A stretch of DNA of 64,000 nt from Phytomonospora sp040655735 (GCF_040655735.1 NZ_JBFAKK010000014.1:1-64000); one strand, 5' to 3'. Counted from the first letter of the stretch, positions 42,347 through 51,245 are shown. Translations and numbers: made by a program. Notes: a model not told the origin generated them from the sequence alone.

Positions 42347-43030
42347 GTGTCCGCCGATTCTTCATTTCCCGCGTCCGAGTCATCCGGACCGTCCGCACAG
42401 GCCGTCACCGACCTCCTCGGGGCACTCGCCTACGGCTCGCTGGTCGCCTTCGACCGCATGGCCGCCGACGCCAGACTCGCGCCCGACCTGAACCGCCGGG
42501 CCGCGCTGTCGACGATGGCCGGCGCCGAGATCGCCAACTACCGGCGGCTGTCGGAGCGCATCGGAGACCTGGGCGCCGACCCGGCCGAGGCCATGGGCCC
42601 CTTCGTCGCCGCGCTCGACGACTTCCACGAGGCCACCGCCCCGCGCGACTGGCTCGAAGGGCTGGTCAAGGCCTACGTCGGCGACGGCATCGCCGACGAC
42701 TTCTACCGGGAGATCGCCAACTTCCTCGACGAGGGCGACCGCGCGCTCGTCCTGGAGGTCCTGCACGACTCGGCCTACACCGACTTCGCCGTCCGCGAGA
42801 TCCGCGCGGCCATCGAGGCCGACCCGAAGCTCGCCAACCGCCTCGCGCTGTGGGCGCGCAGGCTCGTCGGGGAGGCCCTCACGCAGGCGCAGCGGGTCGC
42901 CGCCGAGCGCGACGCGCTCACCGATCTCGTCGTCACCGGCAGCGGCGACCTGGCCGGCATCGGCACCCTGTTCCGGCGCCTCACACAGGCGCACGCCGAC
43001 CGGATGGAAACCGTCGGGCTGAGCAACTAG
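42347..43030 (+). CDS. Ferritin-like fold protein (MiaE_2-type)
   Basis: 227 aa, GTG start. Four-helix bundle with candidate metal ligands in GAEIANYRRLSERIG and in the pair NFLDEGDRALVLEVLHDSAY. This is the pattern of actinobacterial ferritin-like proteins related to the tRNA hydroxylase MiaE. Enzymatic role not proven for this group. It neighbours rhlE and DUF3107 as in mycobacteria. A terminator follows. Confidence 0.8.
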   Translation: MSADSSFPASESSGPSAQAVTDLLGALAYGSLVAFDRMAADARLAPDLNRRAALSTMAGAEIANYRRLSERIGDLGADPAEAMGPFVAALDDFHEATAPRDWLEGLVKAYVGDGIADDFYREIANFLDEGDRALVLEVLHDSAYTDFAVREIRAAIEADPKLANRLALWARRLVGEALTQAQRVAAERDALTDLVVTGSGDLAGIGTLFRRLTQAHADRMETVGLSN

Positions 43031-43040
43031 CGGACACCGT

Positions 43041-43071
43041 CACGGCCGGGAAGCGGCGCTCCCCGGCCGTG
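43041..43071. terminator. Terminator between convergent genes
   Basis: 10-bp perfect stem: CACGGCCGGG at 43041-43050 pairs with 43062-43071; then TTCTT. It sits between the ferritin-like gene and DUF3107. Confidence 0.85.
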
Positions 43072-43083
43072 TTCTTCGCGTAC

Positions 43084-43311
43084 CTAGCTGACGGTGAAGC
43101 CGACCCGGCGCTGGCTCTGCTCGGCGATCTCCACGTAGGCGATCTTGCCGACGGCGACGAAGACCTGCTTGCCGCTCTTGTCGGTCAGGCTGAGCACGCC
43201 GTTGTCCTGTCCGAGGGCCTGCGAGACGGCCTTGGCCACCTCGTCGGCCGACTGGTCGCTGTCGAGAACCAGTTCACGCGGCGCGTATTGCACGCCGATC
43301 TTGACCTCCAC
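43084..43311 (-). CDS. DUF3107 protein
   Basis: 75 aa, full length for the family: VKIGVQYAPRELVLDSDQS, then GKQVFVAVGKIAYVEIAEQS and the ending RRVGFTV. It corresponds to the small mycobacterial protein TB9.4 (Rv3208A), found next to a TetR gene as here. Soluble, function unknown. It is 57 bp downstream of the TetR gene on the same strand. Confidence 0.92.
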   Translation of the reverse strand: MEVKIGVQYAPRELVLDSDQSADEVAKAVSQALGQDNGVLSLTDKSGKQVFVAVGKIAYVEIAEQSQRRVGFTVS

Positions 43312-43368
43312 GGGCCCCTCCTTCGATCGTCCGGGACAAAGGCTATCCGCCCGCGGGTGTCACCGGCC

Positions 43369-44016
43369 TCACCGGCCGGTGTTGTCCTCATCGCGCGTGT
43401 CATCGGGAATTTGCAGCGGGAAGCGCGAAATGCCCCGCCAGGACAAGGTCGCCAGCAGGTCGACGGCCTCCTCCTTGGGCACGGCCCGCTTCGAGGCCAG
43501 CCAGTAGCGGGCGGCGATCTCGGCGGCGCCGGTCAGCCCCACGGCCAGGAGTTCGGCGCGCTGCCGGGTGGCGCCGGTGTCGGCCATGATCGTCTCGGCT
43601 ATCGCCGTGCTGCACCCGCGCTCGACGGCCTCCATGCGCTCGGCGACCGCGGGGTCGTTGCGCAGATCGGACTCGAACACCAGGCGGAACGCCTCACCCT
43701 GGGCGTCGACGAAGTCGAAGTAGGCCTGCATGGCACGGCGAACGCGCTCCTTGTTCTCGGAGGTCGCGGCCATCGCCTCCCGCACGGTCGACACCAGGGC
43801 CTCGCCGTGCACGTCGAGCAGCGCGAGGTACAGATCGAGCTTGCTGGGGAAGTGCTGGTAGAGAACGGGCTTGCTGACCCCGGCGCGTTCGGCGATGTCG
43901 TCCATCGCGGCGGCGTGATAGCCGCGCGCCACGAACACCTCCTGCGCCGCCTCCAGCAGCTGGCGTCGCCGCTCCGGTCGGGGCATACGGACACTGCGGC
44001 CGTCTGTGAGCGCCAT
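43369..44016 (-). CDS. TetR-family transcriptional regulator
   Basis: 215 aa from the ATG at 44016 (MALTDGRSVRMPRPERRRQ); upstream frame discarded. HTH at ~20-60: AAMDDIAERAGVSKPVLYQH, with FPSKLDLYLALLD following. The C-terminal ligand domain has no recognisable effector signature. Synteny with DUF3107, rhlE, a hydrolase and DUF3152 genes points to the orthologue of mycobacterial Rv3208. Expected to regulate itself and neighbours. Confidence 0.88.
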   Translation of the reverse strand: MALTDGRSVRMPRPERRRQLLEAAQEVFVARGYHAAAMDDIAERAGVSKPVLYQHFPSKLDLYLALLDVHGEALVSTVREAMAATSENKERVRRAMQAYFDFVDAQGEAFRLVFESDLRNDPAVAERMEAVERGCSTAIAETIMADTGATRQRAELLAVGLTGAAEIAARYWLASKRAVPKEEAVDLLATLSWRGISRFPLQIPDDTRDEDNTGR

Positions 44017-44211
44017 GTCTATTCGGCGGTCCCGGTCCTCGGCGGGATGCGCCTCCTCCTCTCCGGTCCTAACGGTAGCCCCAAGGCCCGATTCGGGGGA
44101 GGGTCGTAGGGTCGCCGAAGCGCGCCCCGACGCGGCGAACCCCGCCACGCTCGGTTAGCGCGGGGGGCACGTTGGCGGTAGCCTGCTGACAGACCGGGCG
44201 AGGAGTGCGTC

Positions 44212-45315
44212 GTGTACGAACAGGATCGGCGCGATACCGACATGGGTCGCGACCTGGACGAGAAGACCGCTGTGGCACCACGGCGACGGTACGAGGCGTC
44301 GCGGCGTGCCGCGGAACCCGACCAGGCCGAGGAAACCCCGCGCGCCCCGGTGCCCGAACCCGTCTCCCCGAGACCCCCGCGGCGGCACCGCTACGCCGAG
44401 GAGACCACACCCGTCACGCCCAAGATCGCCGAGGCCGTCACGGCCGCCGCCCAGGCACCCGTCCCGCAGCTCGCGCCCGAACCCGAGGTGGACCGCGCCC
44501 AGCTCAACCGGATAGCGCAGTTCTTCCGCGGCGCCGAGGACGAGAAGGCCAAGGACAAGCCCCGCAAGCCCGACCCGGCGCCCACACCACCCGCCCGCGA
44601 GGGCTCCTCGGTGTGGAACACCCAGGCCACCCAGGAACTCAAGCCCTACATGGCCGAACGCACCGGAGAGACCCGCGTCAACGGCAGCGGCCAGGTCGAA
44701 GACGACGAGGCCGTCCTCATCGCCGTCCGCGAACTCTCCGGCGTCCACGACGCCGAGCTCTACACCGACCCCACCGGCGCCCGCCGCCTGCGCCTCGACC
44801 TCGACACCGCCGCCGACCCCGACGCCGTCTCGGCCAAGGCCACCCGCCTGCTCGCCGACCGGCTCGGCGTGCGCGCCCAGCCGCGCACCACGCAGGCCTA
44901 CGCCTTCCCCCGCCCGCCCAGCGGCGTCCAGACGCGCGCGGTCGTCGAGCAGGTGCAGGTGTCCACCTCCGGGTTCGAGACCACCGTCGAGGTCGGCCTC
45001 AACGTCGAAGGCCACCGCGCCATCGGGCGCGCCACCGGCCCCGCCGTCGACTGGCACGTGCTGCGCACCGCCGCCGACGCCACCATCGACGCCGTCGCGA
45101 CCCTCCTGGGCGACCGCGGGCGCTGCGTCGTCGAACACGCCTCCGTCGTCCCCGCCGGAGCCCTGCGCGTCGCCGTGGTCGTCGTTCTCATGCTCACCGA
45201 GGCCGGAGCCGAGCAACTCGCCGGCGCGGCGCCCGTCGCGGGAGATAATCGGCAGGCGATGGTGCACGCCACGATGTCGGCGCTCAATCGCAGACTGGAG
45301 GTGCTCCTACCGTGA
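44212..45315 (+). CDS. Protein of unknown function with disordered N-terminus
   Basis: 367 aa from a GTG at 44212. Residues ~1-160 are charged and proline-rich, probably disordered, and include a short helix DRAQLNRIAQFFRGAEDEKA. Residues ~170-235 (DDEAVLIAVRELSGVHDAEL and onward) and ~245-350 (RAVVEQVQVSTSGFETTVEV and onward) form two alpha/beta segments that look like related small domains. No catalytic motif. It overlaps the following hydrolase gene by 4 bp (GTGA), so the two are co-translated. Confidence 0.75.
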   Translation: MYEQDRRDTDMGRDLDEKTAVAPRRRYEASRRAAEPDQAEETPRAPVPEPVSPRPPRRHRYAEETTPVTPKIAEAVTAAAQAPVPQLAPEPEVDRAQLNRIAQFFRGAEDEKAKDKPRKPDPAPTPPAREGSSVWNTQATQELKPYMAERTGETRVNGSGQVEDDEAVLIAVRELSGVHDAELYTDPTGARRLRLDLDTAADPDAVSAKATRLLADRLGVRAQPRTTQAYAFPRPPSGVQTRAVVEQVQVSTSGFETTVEVGLNVEGHRAIGRATGPAVDWHVLRTAADATIDAVATLLGDRGRCVVEHASVVPAGALRVAVVVVLMLTEAGAEQLAGAAPVAGDNRQAMVHATMSALNRRLEVLLP

Positions 45316-46331
45316 AGCGAGCCGTCATCGCGCCCGACGACGCGATTCCGGCCATGGAGGTGCAGCACGAGGCGTGGCCCGGCCGCGACCACCTCATCAA
45401 CGGCATGCACACCTACGTCCGCGAGACGCCCGGCCGCCACCCCGGCGCCGAACCGGCCCTCTACGTCCACGGCCTCGGCGGCTCCGCGCAGAACTGGACC
45501 GACCTCGCCGACGTGCTCGCCGACCGCCTCGACGGCCAGGCCATCGACCTGCCCGGCTTCGGCCGCAGCGAGCCCAGCCGCCGCTACACGATCCCCGCGA
45601 TGGCCGACCGCGTCATCAGCTGGATCGAGTTCGCCGGACGCGGACCGGTGCACCTGTTCGGCAACTCTCTCGGCGGGGCCGTCTCGGTCTACGTCGCCGG
45701 CAGGCGCCCCGAACTGGTCCGCACCCTCACCCTCATCTCCCCGGCCATGCCCTTCGTCGACCCGCGCCGCTCCCGCCACGGCCGCCTCGTGCCGCTCCTG
45801 GCCATCCCGCGCGCCGACCGCCTCGCCGTGCGCGCGCTGGCGCGGATGACGCCGAGCCAGCTCGTCGACCAGGTCATCGAGAACTGCTGGGCCGACCCGA
45901 GCACCATCACCGACATGCGCCGCGCCGAGGCCGTCGCCGAACTCGAATACCGGCTGAGCCTCCCCTGGCACGCCGACGCCTACGTGCGCAGCTTCCGCGG
46001 CCTGGTGTCCAGCTTCATCCGCGCCTACCTCCCCGGCGCGGGATCCCTGTGGCGCCTGGCCGCGCACGTCACCGCGCCCACCCTCGTCGTGTGGGGCAAG
46101 CACGACAAACTCGTCGACGTGCGGCTCGCGCCGCAGGTCGCGCGGACCATCGCCGACTCCCGCCTGCTCATTCTCGACAAGGTCGGACACCTGGGGCAGA
46201 TGGAGGCGCCGCGTGCCGTGGCTCGCGCGGTAGTCGGCATGCTCGACGAGATCGCCCCCTATATTGGAGGCGATGCCGACGACACGACGAGCAGTGCGCC
46301 CGCGACAGCGGCCGAACCGCAGCCAGGTTAG
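45312..46331 (+). CDS. Alpha/beta-hydrolase-fold protein
   Basis: 339 aa, GTG start. Oxyanion region YVHGLGGSAQNW, nucleophile S119 in LFGNSLGGAVSVY, acid in VVWGKHDKLVD, catalytic His in LDKVGHLGQME. Cytoplasmic. Substrate unknown. The extreme C-terminus overlaps the DUF3152 gene by about 60 bp. Confidence 0.9.
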   Translation: MKRAVIAPDDAIPAMEVQHEAWPGRDHLINGMHTYVRETPGRHPGAEPALYVHGLGGSAQNWTDLADVLADRLDGQAIDLPGFGRSEPSRRYTIPAMADRVISWIEFAGRGPVHLFGNSLGGAVSVYVAGRRPELVRTLTLISPAMPFVDPRRSRHGRLVPLLAIPRADRLAVRALARMTPSQLVDQVIENCWADPSTITDMRRAEAVAELEYRLSLPWHADAYVRSFRGLVSSFIRAYLPGAGSLWRLAAHVTAPTLVVWGKHDKLVDVRLAPQVARTIADSRLLILDKVGHLGQMEAPRAVARAVVGMLDEIAPYIGGDADDTTSSAPATAAEPQPG

Positions 46332-47115
46332 GCGCGCCCGTCGAAGGCGCGCGCGACTCCGGCGTACCGCGCTGCTCGCCATCACGCTCGCCAGCGTGCT
46401 GCTGCTGACGATCGCGGTGCTCCGCTCGGGAAACGACGAGCCCGCCACCGACGACGCCGGATCTTTCCCCGCACCCGTCGAGTCCGCCTCGTCGGCGCCC
46501 CCCTCGGTGGAGCCGTCGGCGGCGCCCCCGGCGCCCCTCGCGCCGCCGGACGTCGTCGAGAAGGGCAACGGCAAGTGGACCTATGCGCCCGGTGGCGGTG
46601 AACGCCACGGCAAGGCCGGGCAGCTGATGCGGTACCGCGTCGCCGTCGAAGGCGAGATCGACCAGGACATCGACGCCTTCACCACCGAGGTCGAGGCCGT
46701 GTTCGCCGACCCGCGAGGGTGGACCGCGGGGAAGCAGTGGAAGCTCCAGCGGGTCGGGAAGGGCGAGCAGTACGACTTCACGGTGTACCTGGCCTCGCCC
46801 GAGACGCGGACCGAGCTGTGCGCGTCGGACGACACCTTCACGTCGTGCAGGAACGGCGAGAAGGTCGTGATCAACCTGGCGCGGTGGCTGCTGGGCGTGC
46901 CGGACTACGGTGCGGCGATGGACGTGTACCGGCAGTACGTGATCAACCACGAGAGCGGGCACGCGCTGGGGCACGGGCACGAGTTGTGCCCGAAGAAGGG
47001 GGAGCCCGCGCCGGTGATGCAGCAGCAGACGCTGGGGATGCACGGGTGCGAGGCGAACGCTTGGCCGTTCCCGGACGGCGAGGAGTACTACGGGGGGCCG
47101 GCGGGGGAGTACTGA
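46273..47115 (+). CDS. DUF3152 secreted/membrane-anchored metalloprotease-like protein
   Basis: 280 aa. Very basic N-terminus (RRARRRRARLRR), one membrane helix (TALLAITLASVLLLTIAVL), a proline/serine linker, then the DUF3152 domain. That domain has the zinc-type motif HESGHALGHGHELCP (HExGHxLGxxH) and a C-terminal MHGCEANAWPFP. Likely an extracytoplasmic protease acting at the envelope; substrate unknown. The start is uncertain: ATG 46273 has GGAGG only 2 nt away, TTG 46264 lies before it, and both overlap the hydrolase gene. Confidence 0.87.
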   Translation: MPTTRRAVRPRQRPNRSQVRRARRRRARLRRTALLAITLASVLLLTIAVLRSGNDEPATDDAGSFPAPVESASSAPPSVEPSAAPPAPLAPPDVVEKGNGKWTYAPGGGERHGKAGQLMRYRVAVEGEIDQDIDAFTTEVEAVFADPRGWTAGKQWKLQRVGKGEQYDFTVYLASPETRTELCASDDTFTSCRNGEKVVINLARWLLGVPDYGAAMDVYRQYVINHESGHALGHGHELCPKKGEPAPVMQQQTLGMHGCEANAWPFPDGEEYYGGPAGEY

Positions 47116-47272
47116 CCTTTCCTGCTCGCTGCGCTCGCAACTGGGGGGAGACTCCGTCTCCACCCCAGACCCCCCTCTGGGCTCGATTGCGGGTGGTGGG
47201 GTGCCCTGGCGGGGCTGAGGGTTGGCGGGGGTGTTCCTCGTCGCTCGTGTGGGTATGCCTTGCCGTTTCCAG

Positions 47273-47346
47273 CCAACTAGTTGGTTGCTCGGTTGCTCGG
47301 TTGCTCGGTTGCTCGGTTGCTCGGTTGCTCGGTTGCTCGGTTGCGC
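47273..47346 (+). repeat. 8-bp tandem repeat array, GGTTGCTC x7 plus one variant
   Basis: Seven perfect head-to-tail copies of GGTTGCTC (47283-47338) and an eighth with one change (GGTTGCGC, 47339-47346). The array begins inside the palindrome CCAACTAGTTGG (47273-47284). The copy number is likely to vary between strains. Confidence 0.95.
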
Positions 47347-47478
47347 TGAGCCGCTGAGCCCAACCCTGTCCCGTGGGTGCGTCTTTGTCTGGCCCCGCCC
47401 GCCCCGCCCCTCCCGCTCGATGTTCGTCGTGCGATGGGTCGCTCTCGCGTTCCTCTGGTGCCCGCACGCCTCGCCCAG

Positions 47479-47498
47479 GCAACCAACTAGTTGGTTGC
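47479..47498. repeat. 20-bp perfect palindrome
   Basis: Halves GCAACCAACT and AGTTGGTTGC at 47479-47498, containing the same CCAACTAGTTGG core as the left edge of the tandem array 200 bp away. It is followed by TCCCGGGG. Too compact for a terminator loop; a binding site or mobile-repeat end is possible. Confidence 0.85.
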
Positions 47499-47550
47499 TC
47501 CCGGGGTGAGTGCCCCCGCAGCCCGCTCTCGCCTGCCCTAGGCTCGCCAG

Positions 47551-48339
47551 ATGCCCGACGCCCGCCGCGCCGACCTCGACGCCGCCCTCGACCGCCTCGA
47601 CCTCGTGTTCACCGACCCGCCGCCGCTGCCGGAGCCCGTCCGCGGGTGCGGCTACTGCTGGCGCGACGGCGAACTCGCCGCCCTGGGGCTTCCGCCCGGC
47701 AAGGTGCCCGAGGAAATCCTGCGCCAGTTCGTCGACGAGGTCGTCGACCACCTCGACTTCGACGACCAGTACCCGATCCTCTGGCGGCGGCTGGCGCCGC
47801 GCATCCTGCGGCGGATCGCGGCGGGGGAGCACAGGTGGTCGACCCGGTACGGGATCAAGCTCGGGGAATACGGCGCGAAGCTGTCGACCTGGCCAGCGCC
47901 CGAGCGGGAAGCCGTCGTCGACGTGCTTCACGCCCTGTTGGCCGAGCACGCCGGCCGCTATCCCCACGGCGGCTTCTCCGACGTGCTCGACGGTTTGATC
48001 AACGCTTCCGGGGAGGCGGCGAGCTGGCTCGACCGGCTCGACCAGGTCGCCGGTATCGAGTCCGAGCTGATCATGTTCGGGCTCGATTTCGCCGACCAGA
48101 AGCTGTGGGGTCATGGCTCCAACGGGCCTGCCGCCTTCTCCGCGCCGGAGGAGGAGCTGGTCGCGGAGTGGCTGGTCGGGGCGGGGTTCGGGCGACGGTT
48201 GGAGGGGCACCTCGCGGCGTATCCGGACTGCGTCAACGCGCGTTTCGCGGCGGCGGCGGTCGCGGAGCTGCGGGCGCCGGAGGAGGCGGTCGAAGGGGTG
48301 AGGTGGTACGCGGTGGAGTACTGCTGCGTGCATGTGTGA
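47551..48339 (+). CDS. Protein of unknown function
   Basis: 262 aa, ATG start. Soluble, mostly helical, acidic. One CxxC near the N-terminus (VRGCGYCWRDGELAALGLPP). The middle includes ILRQFVDEVVDHLDFDDQY and WRRLAPRILRRIAAGEHRW. Normal high-GC3 codon use. It stands alone between two repeat-rich gaps, with no operon partner. I do not recognise a family. Confidence 0.72.
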   Translation: MPDARRADLDAALDRLDLVFTDPPPLPEPVRGCGYCWRDGELAALGLPPGKVPEEILRQFVDEVVDHLDFDDQYPILWRRLAPRILRRIAAGEHRWSTRYGIKLGEYGAKLSTWPAPEREAVVDVLHALLAEHAGRYPHGGFSDVLDGLINASGEAASWLDRLDQVAGIESELIMFGLDFADQKLWGHGSNGPAAFSAPEEELVAEWLVGAGFGRRLEGHLAAYPDCVNARFAAAAVAELRAPEEAVEGVRWYAVEYCCVHV

Positions 48340-49066
48340 GGGGCCGGGTGAGGGCTCGCTTGTGTCGCGACGGCGTCGGACCGCTGGTTCGAGGGACTGG
48401 TAGCTGGGGTGGCCGGGCCTGGCAGCTGGCCCCTGCCGACCACTCGGCGACCTGCTCGCGGTGCCGTGCGCTTCGCGGTGGTTCGGCAGCTCGCCTCGCG
48501 GGCAATACGCTGCCTGCTACTCGACGGAAACGCTGCCACCATGTGCGTCCGACCCGGGTCACCGTTCACCCGGCTGGGTGGCTCCGCCCCCAGCACCCCC
48601 GCTGGGAGGCTTCGCCCCCAGACCCCCACCAAGGACTCCGTCCCTGGACCCTGCCGGGGCTCCGCCCCAAACCCCGCCAGGAACTCCGTCCCTGGACCCG
48701 GTCCTTACGCCTGGGCTGCGGGCCGCGATCCCGCCGCATGCGCGGCACTGGCCGCGTCGTCTTGTTTCGTGGGGGCGCTGCCCTCCTCCGCCCCGCTTCG
48801 CGGCGTATCCCGCTTCTGCCTGGCTCGCTTCGCGGCCAGTCCCTCCTCCGCCCGCCTCGCGAGGCGCGTCCCGCTCCCGCCCGCCCCACCGCTAACGCGG
48901 CGCAGCGCCCCCACGCCTGCCTCCGCCGCCAGGCCGCCGCTACCGCGACGCCGCAGCGCCCGTCCCCGCCCGCCAGGGCGGTGCGCCCCACCCCGCCGTC
49001 CCACCTGCCAAGATCCGGCCAACATCACACCCACCCCCCTCCCAATCCCTACCGCTACGGACGACA
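48340..49066. other. Low-complexity non-coding region
   Basis: About 730 bp with no supported gene. Dominated by GC-rich direct and inverted repeats of the dispersed family; ACTCCGTCCCTGGACCC occurs at 48635-48651 and 48683-48699. Long open frames on both strands here are compositional and carry no domain. Confidence 0.6.
48672..48725 (+). repeat. Dispersed GC-rich repeat, copy B
   Basis: Matches window positions 1-54 at 49 of 54 bases in the same orientation. The two copies lie about 48.7 kb apart, both in intergenic space. Confidence 0.75.
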
Positions 49067-49075
49067 ATGGTCCCC

Positions 49076-50254
49076 ATGCCACTACCGCCGCTTGTGGAAC
49101 CCGCAGAGTCACTGTCCGTCGAAGAGGTCCGCCGCTACTCGCGGCACCTGATCATTCCCGACTTCGCGATGGACGGCCAGAAACGGCTCAAGAACGCCCG
49201 CGTCCTGTGCGTCGGCGCCGGAGGCCTCGGCTCGCCCGCCCTCCTGTACCTGGCCGCGGCCGGGGTCGGGACGCTCGGCGTGGTCGACTTCGACGTCGTC
49301 GACGAGTCGAACCTCCAGCGTCAGGTCATTCACGGTGTCTCCGACATCGGGCGCCCGAAGACCGAGTCGGCCGCCGCGAGCATCCGCGAGATCAACCCGC
49401 TGATCCAGGTGAACGTGCACACCGACGCCCTGGACAACGACAACGTGATGGAGCTGTTCGGCCAGTACGACCTCATCGTCGACGGCACCGACAACTTCGC
49501 CACCCGCTACATGGTCAACGACGCCTGTGTGCTGCTCGGCAAGCCGTACATCTGGGGCTCGATCTTCCGCTTCGACGGGCAGGCCTCGGTGTTCTGGGCC
49601 GAGCACGGCCCCTGCTACCGCTGCCTCTACCCCGAGCCGCCCCCGCCCGGGATGGTCCCCAGCTGCGCCGAGGGCGGCGTCCTCGGTGTCCTGTGCGCCT
49701 CGATCGGCTCGGTCCAGGTCAACGAGGCCATCAAGGTCCTCACGGGCGTCGGCGAATCCCTCGTCGGGCGACTCATGGTCTACGACGCGCTCGAAATGAC
49801 CTGGCGCGACATCAAAGTGCGCAAGGATCCCAACTGCGCCATCTGTGGCGAGAACGCGACCATCACTGAACTGATCGACTACGACGACTTCTGCGGCGTG
49901 GTCTCCGAGGAGGCGAGCATGGCTGCGGCCGGATCCACCATCACCGCGAGTGAACTGAAGGAATGGCAGGACGCGGGTAAGGACCTCGCGCTGATCGACG
50001 TGCGCGAGCCCGCCGAGTACGCGATCGTCAAGATCCCCGGCTCGACGCTGATCCCGAAGGGCGACATCGTCTCCGGCGAGGCGCTTTCGCAGATCCCCAA
50101 CGACAAGCAGGTCGTCTTGTACTGCAAGGCCGGCGTTCGCTCGGCCGAGGCGCTGGCGGCCGTGCACGCCGCGGGCATCACCAACGCGGTGCACGTCCAG
50201 GGCGGGGTCCTGGCGTGGATCAACCAGATCGACCCGGCGCTGCCGACGTACTAG
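49076..50254 (+). CDS. moeZ: MoeZ: adenylyltransferase/sulfurtransferase
   Basis: 392 aa from the ATG at 49076 (49067 also possible). N-terminal ThiF/MoeB E1-like domain: VLCVGAGGLGSPALLYLAAA, VDFDVVDESNLQRQV, VDGTDNFATRYMVND, zinc cysteines CYRC and CAIC. C-terminal rhodanese domain with active-site Cys in VVLYCKAGVRSAEA. It activates ubiquitin-like sulfur carrier proteins for molybdopterin, thiamine and cysteine or antibiotic sulfur transfer. Molybdopterin supply also serves the nitrate reductase in this window. Confidence 0.93.
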   Translation: MPLPPLVEPAESLSVEEVRRYSRHLIIPDFAMDGQKRLKNARVLCVGAGGLGSPALLYLAAAGVGTLGVVDFDVVDESNLQRQVIHGVSDIGRPKTESAAASIREINPLIQVNVHTDALDNDNVMELFGQYDLIVDGTDNFATRYMVNDACVLLGKPYIWGSIFRFDGQASVFWAEHGPCYRCLYPEPPPPGMVPSCAEGGVLGVLCASIGSVQVNEAIKVLTGVGESLVGRLMVYDALEMTWRDIKVRKDPNCAICGENATITELIDYDDFCGVVSEEASMAAAGSTITASELKEWQDAGKDLALIDVREPAEYAIVKIPGSTLIPKGDIVSGEALSQIPNDKQVVLYCKAGVRSAEALAAVHAAGITNAVHVQGGVLAWINQIDPALPTY

Positions 50255-50260
50255 GCGCAC

Positions 50261-50302
50261 CGACAAAGGCCCGCACCCGAGCGAGGGTGCGGGCCTTTGT
50301 CG
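50261..50302. terminator. Bidirectional terminator
   Basis: 18-bp perfect stem: CGACAAAGGCCCGCACCC at 50261-50278 pairs with 50285-50302; the loop is 6 nt. It lies between convergent moeZ and the SDR gene. The T-rich CTTTGT arm helps both directions. Confidence 0.93.
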
Positions 50303-50306
50303 CGTC

Positions 50307-51140
50307 TCAGGCGCCCTGTGCCTCGGCCGACAGCTCCTGCCAGTCCGCCCAGTTCTCCAGGCGGTCGGCGTAGGCCTTCTGGAGCATCGGGTAGAAGCCC
50401 AGGCCGAACAGGATCCGCAGGGGCGGGTTGTCCGCGTCGACGATCTTCAGCAGCGCCCGCGCGGCGGCGGCGGGGTCGCCGGCGGGCTGCTTGCCGGCCA
50501 TCGCGCCCAGGCGTGCGCGCAGCTCGGCGTAGGCGGGGTCGGCCTTCGACATGTGCCCGTTGTCGAGCGGGTCGGGGTTCTTGCCCTTGCGGGTGGCGAA
50601 GCCGCCGGGCTCGACGATGGTGACCTTGATGCCGAAGGGCGCTACCTCGCCCGCCAGCGCCTCGTTCAGGCCCTCCAGGGCCCACTTGGAGGCGTGGTAG
50701 GCGCCGCCGAGGGGCATCGCGATCAGCCCGGCCGCCGACGACAGCTGGATGATGTGCCCCGACCTCTGCTCGCGCAGGTGCGGCAGGGCGGCCTGCACGA
50801 CCCACACCGCGCCGAAGAGGTTGGTCTCCATCTGCGCGCGCAGGTCCTGCTCGGTCAGCTCCTCGACCGCGCCGACCTGGGCATAGCCGGCGTTGTTGAC
50901 GATCACGTCGAGGCCGCCGAAGTGCTCCTTGGCCCGCGCGACGCATGCGAACACCGCGTCCTTGTCGGTCACGTCGAGCTCCAGCGGGAGCACCGCGTCG
51001 CCGTGGGCGGCGGCCAGGTCGGCGAGGTCGGCGGCCTTGCGGGCGGCCGCGGCGACCTTGTCGCCACGGGACAGCGCCGCCTGCGCGAACTCGCGGCCCA
51101 GGCCGCGCGACGAACCGGTGATGAACCAGACCTTGCTCAT
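50307..51140 (-). CDS. SDR-family oxidoreductase
   Basis: 277 aa. Classical SDR: TGSSRGLGREFAQAALSRGD, NNAGYAQ, catalytic YHASK in GGAYHASKWALEGLNEALA, then VEPGGFATRKGKN. Single gene, NADP preferred to judge by the Arg-containing cofactor loop. Substrate unknown; many such proteins act on aldehydes or ketones. Confidence 0.9.
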   Translation of the reverse strand: MSKVWFITGSSRGLGREFAQAALSRGDKVAAAARKAADLADLAAAHGDAVLPLELDVTDKDAVFACVARAKEHFGGLDVIVNNAGYAQVGAVEELTEQDLRAQMETNLFGAVWVVQAALPHLREQRSGHIIQLSSAAGLIAMPLGGAYHASKWALEGLNEALAGEVAPFGIKVTIVEPGGFATRKGKNPDPLDNGHMSKADPAYAELRARLGAMAGKQPAGDPAAAARALLKIVDADNPPLRILFGLGFYPMLQKAYADRLENWADWQELSAEAQGA

Positions 51141-51245
51141 GATGTCTTCCCGTCCTCGTGGTTTCTTGGACTGTCGACACCTAGACCGCGCGGCCGCACG
51201 GTTCCTGACAACCTCGCGGTATGGCCTGCGTCACGAGGACGCGAA

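Larger units (their letters stand above)
47116..47550. other. Repeat-rich non-coding region
   Basis: About 435 bp without a supported gene. It contains a GC-rich segment with ACTCCGTCTCCACCCCAG-type wording near 47150, akin to the dispersed repeat family. It also holds an 8-bp tandem array (47283-47346) and two palindromes built on CCAACTAGTTGG (47273-47284 and within 47479-47498). Confidence 0.6.

Noticed and set aside
47283..47346. CRISPR-like array
   Set aside because: The units are 8 bp, contiguous and have no spacers. The 40-bp repeats at 55551 likewise have near-identical spacers and no cas genes nearby.
46168..48333. 721-codon minus-strand frame containing a repeated octapeptide (EQPSNRAT)
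   Set aside because: The peptide repeat arises because an 8-bp tandem repeat gives an 8-residue period in any frame. The rest is antisense to the DUF3152 gene and the unknown gene at 47551.
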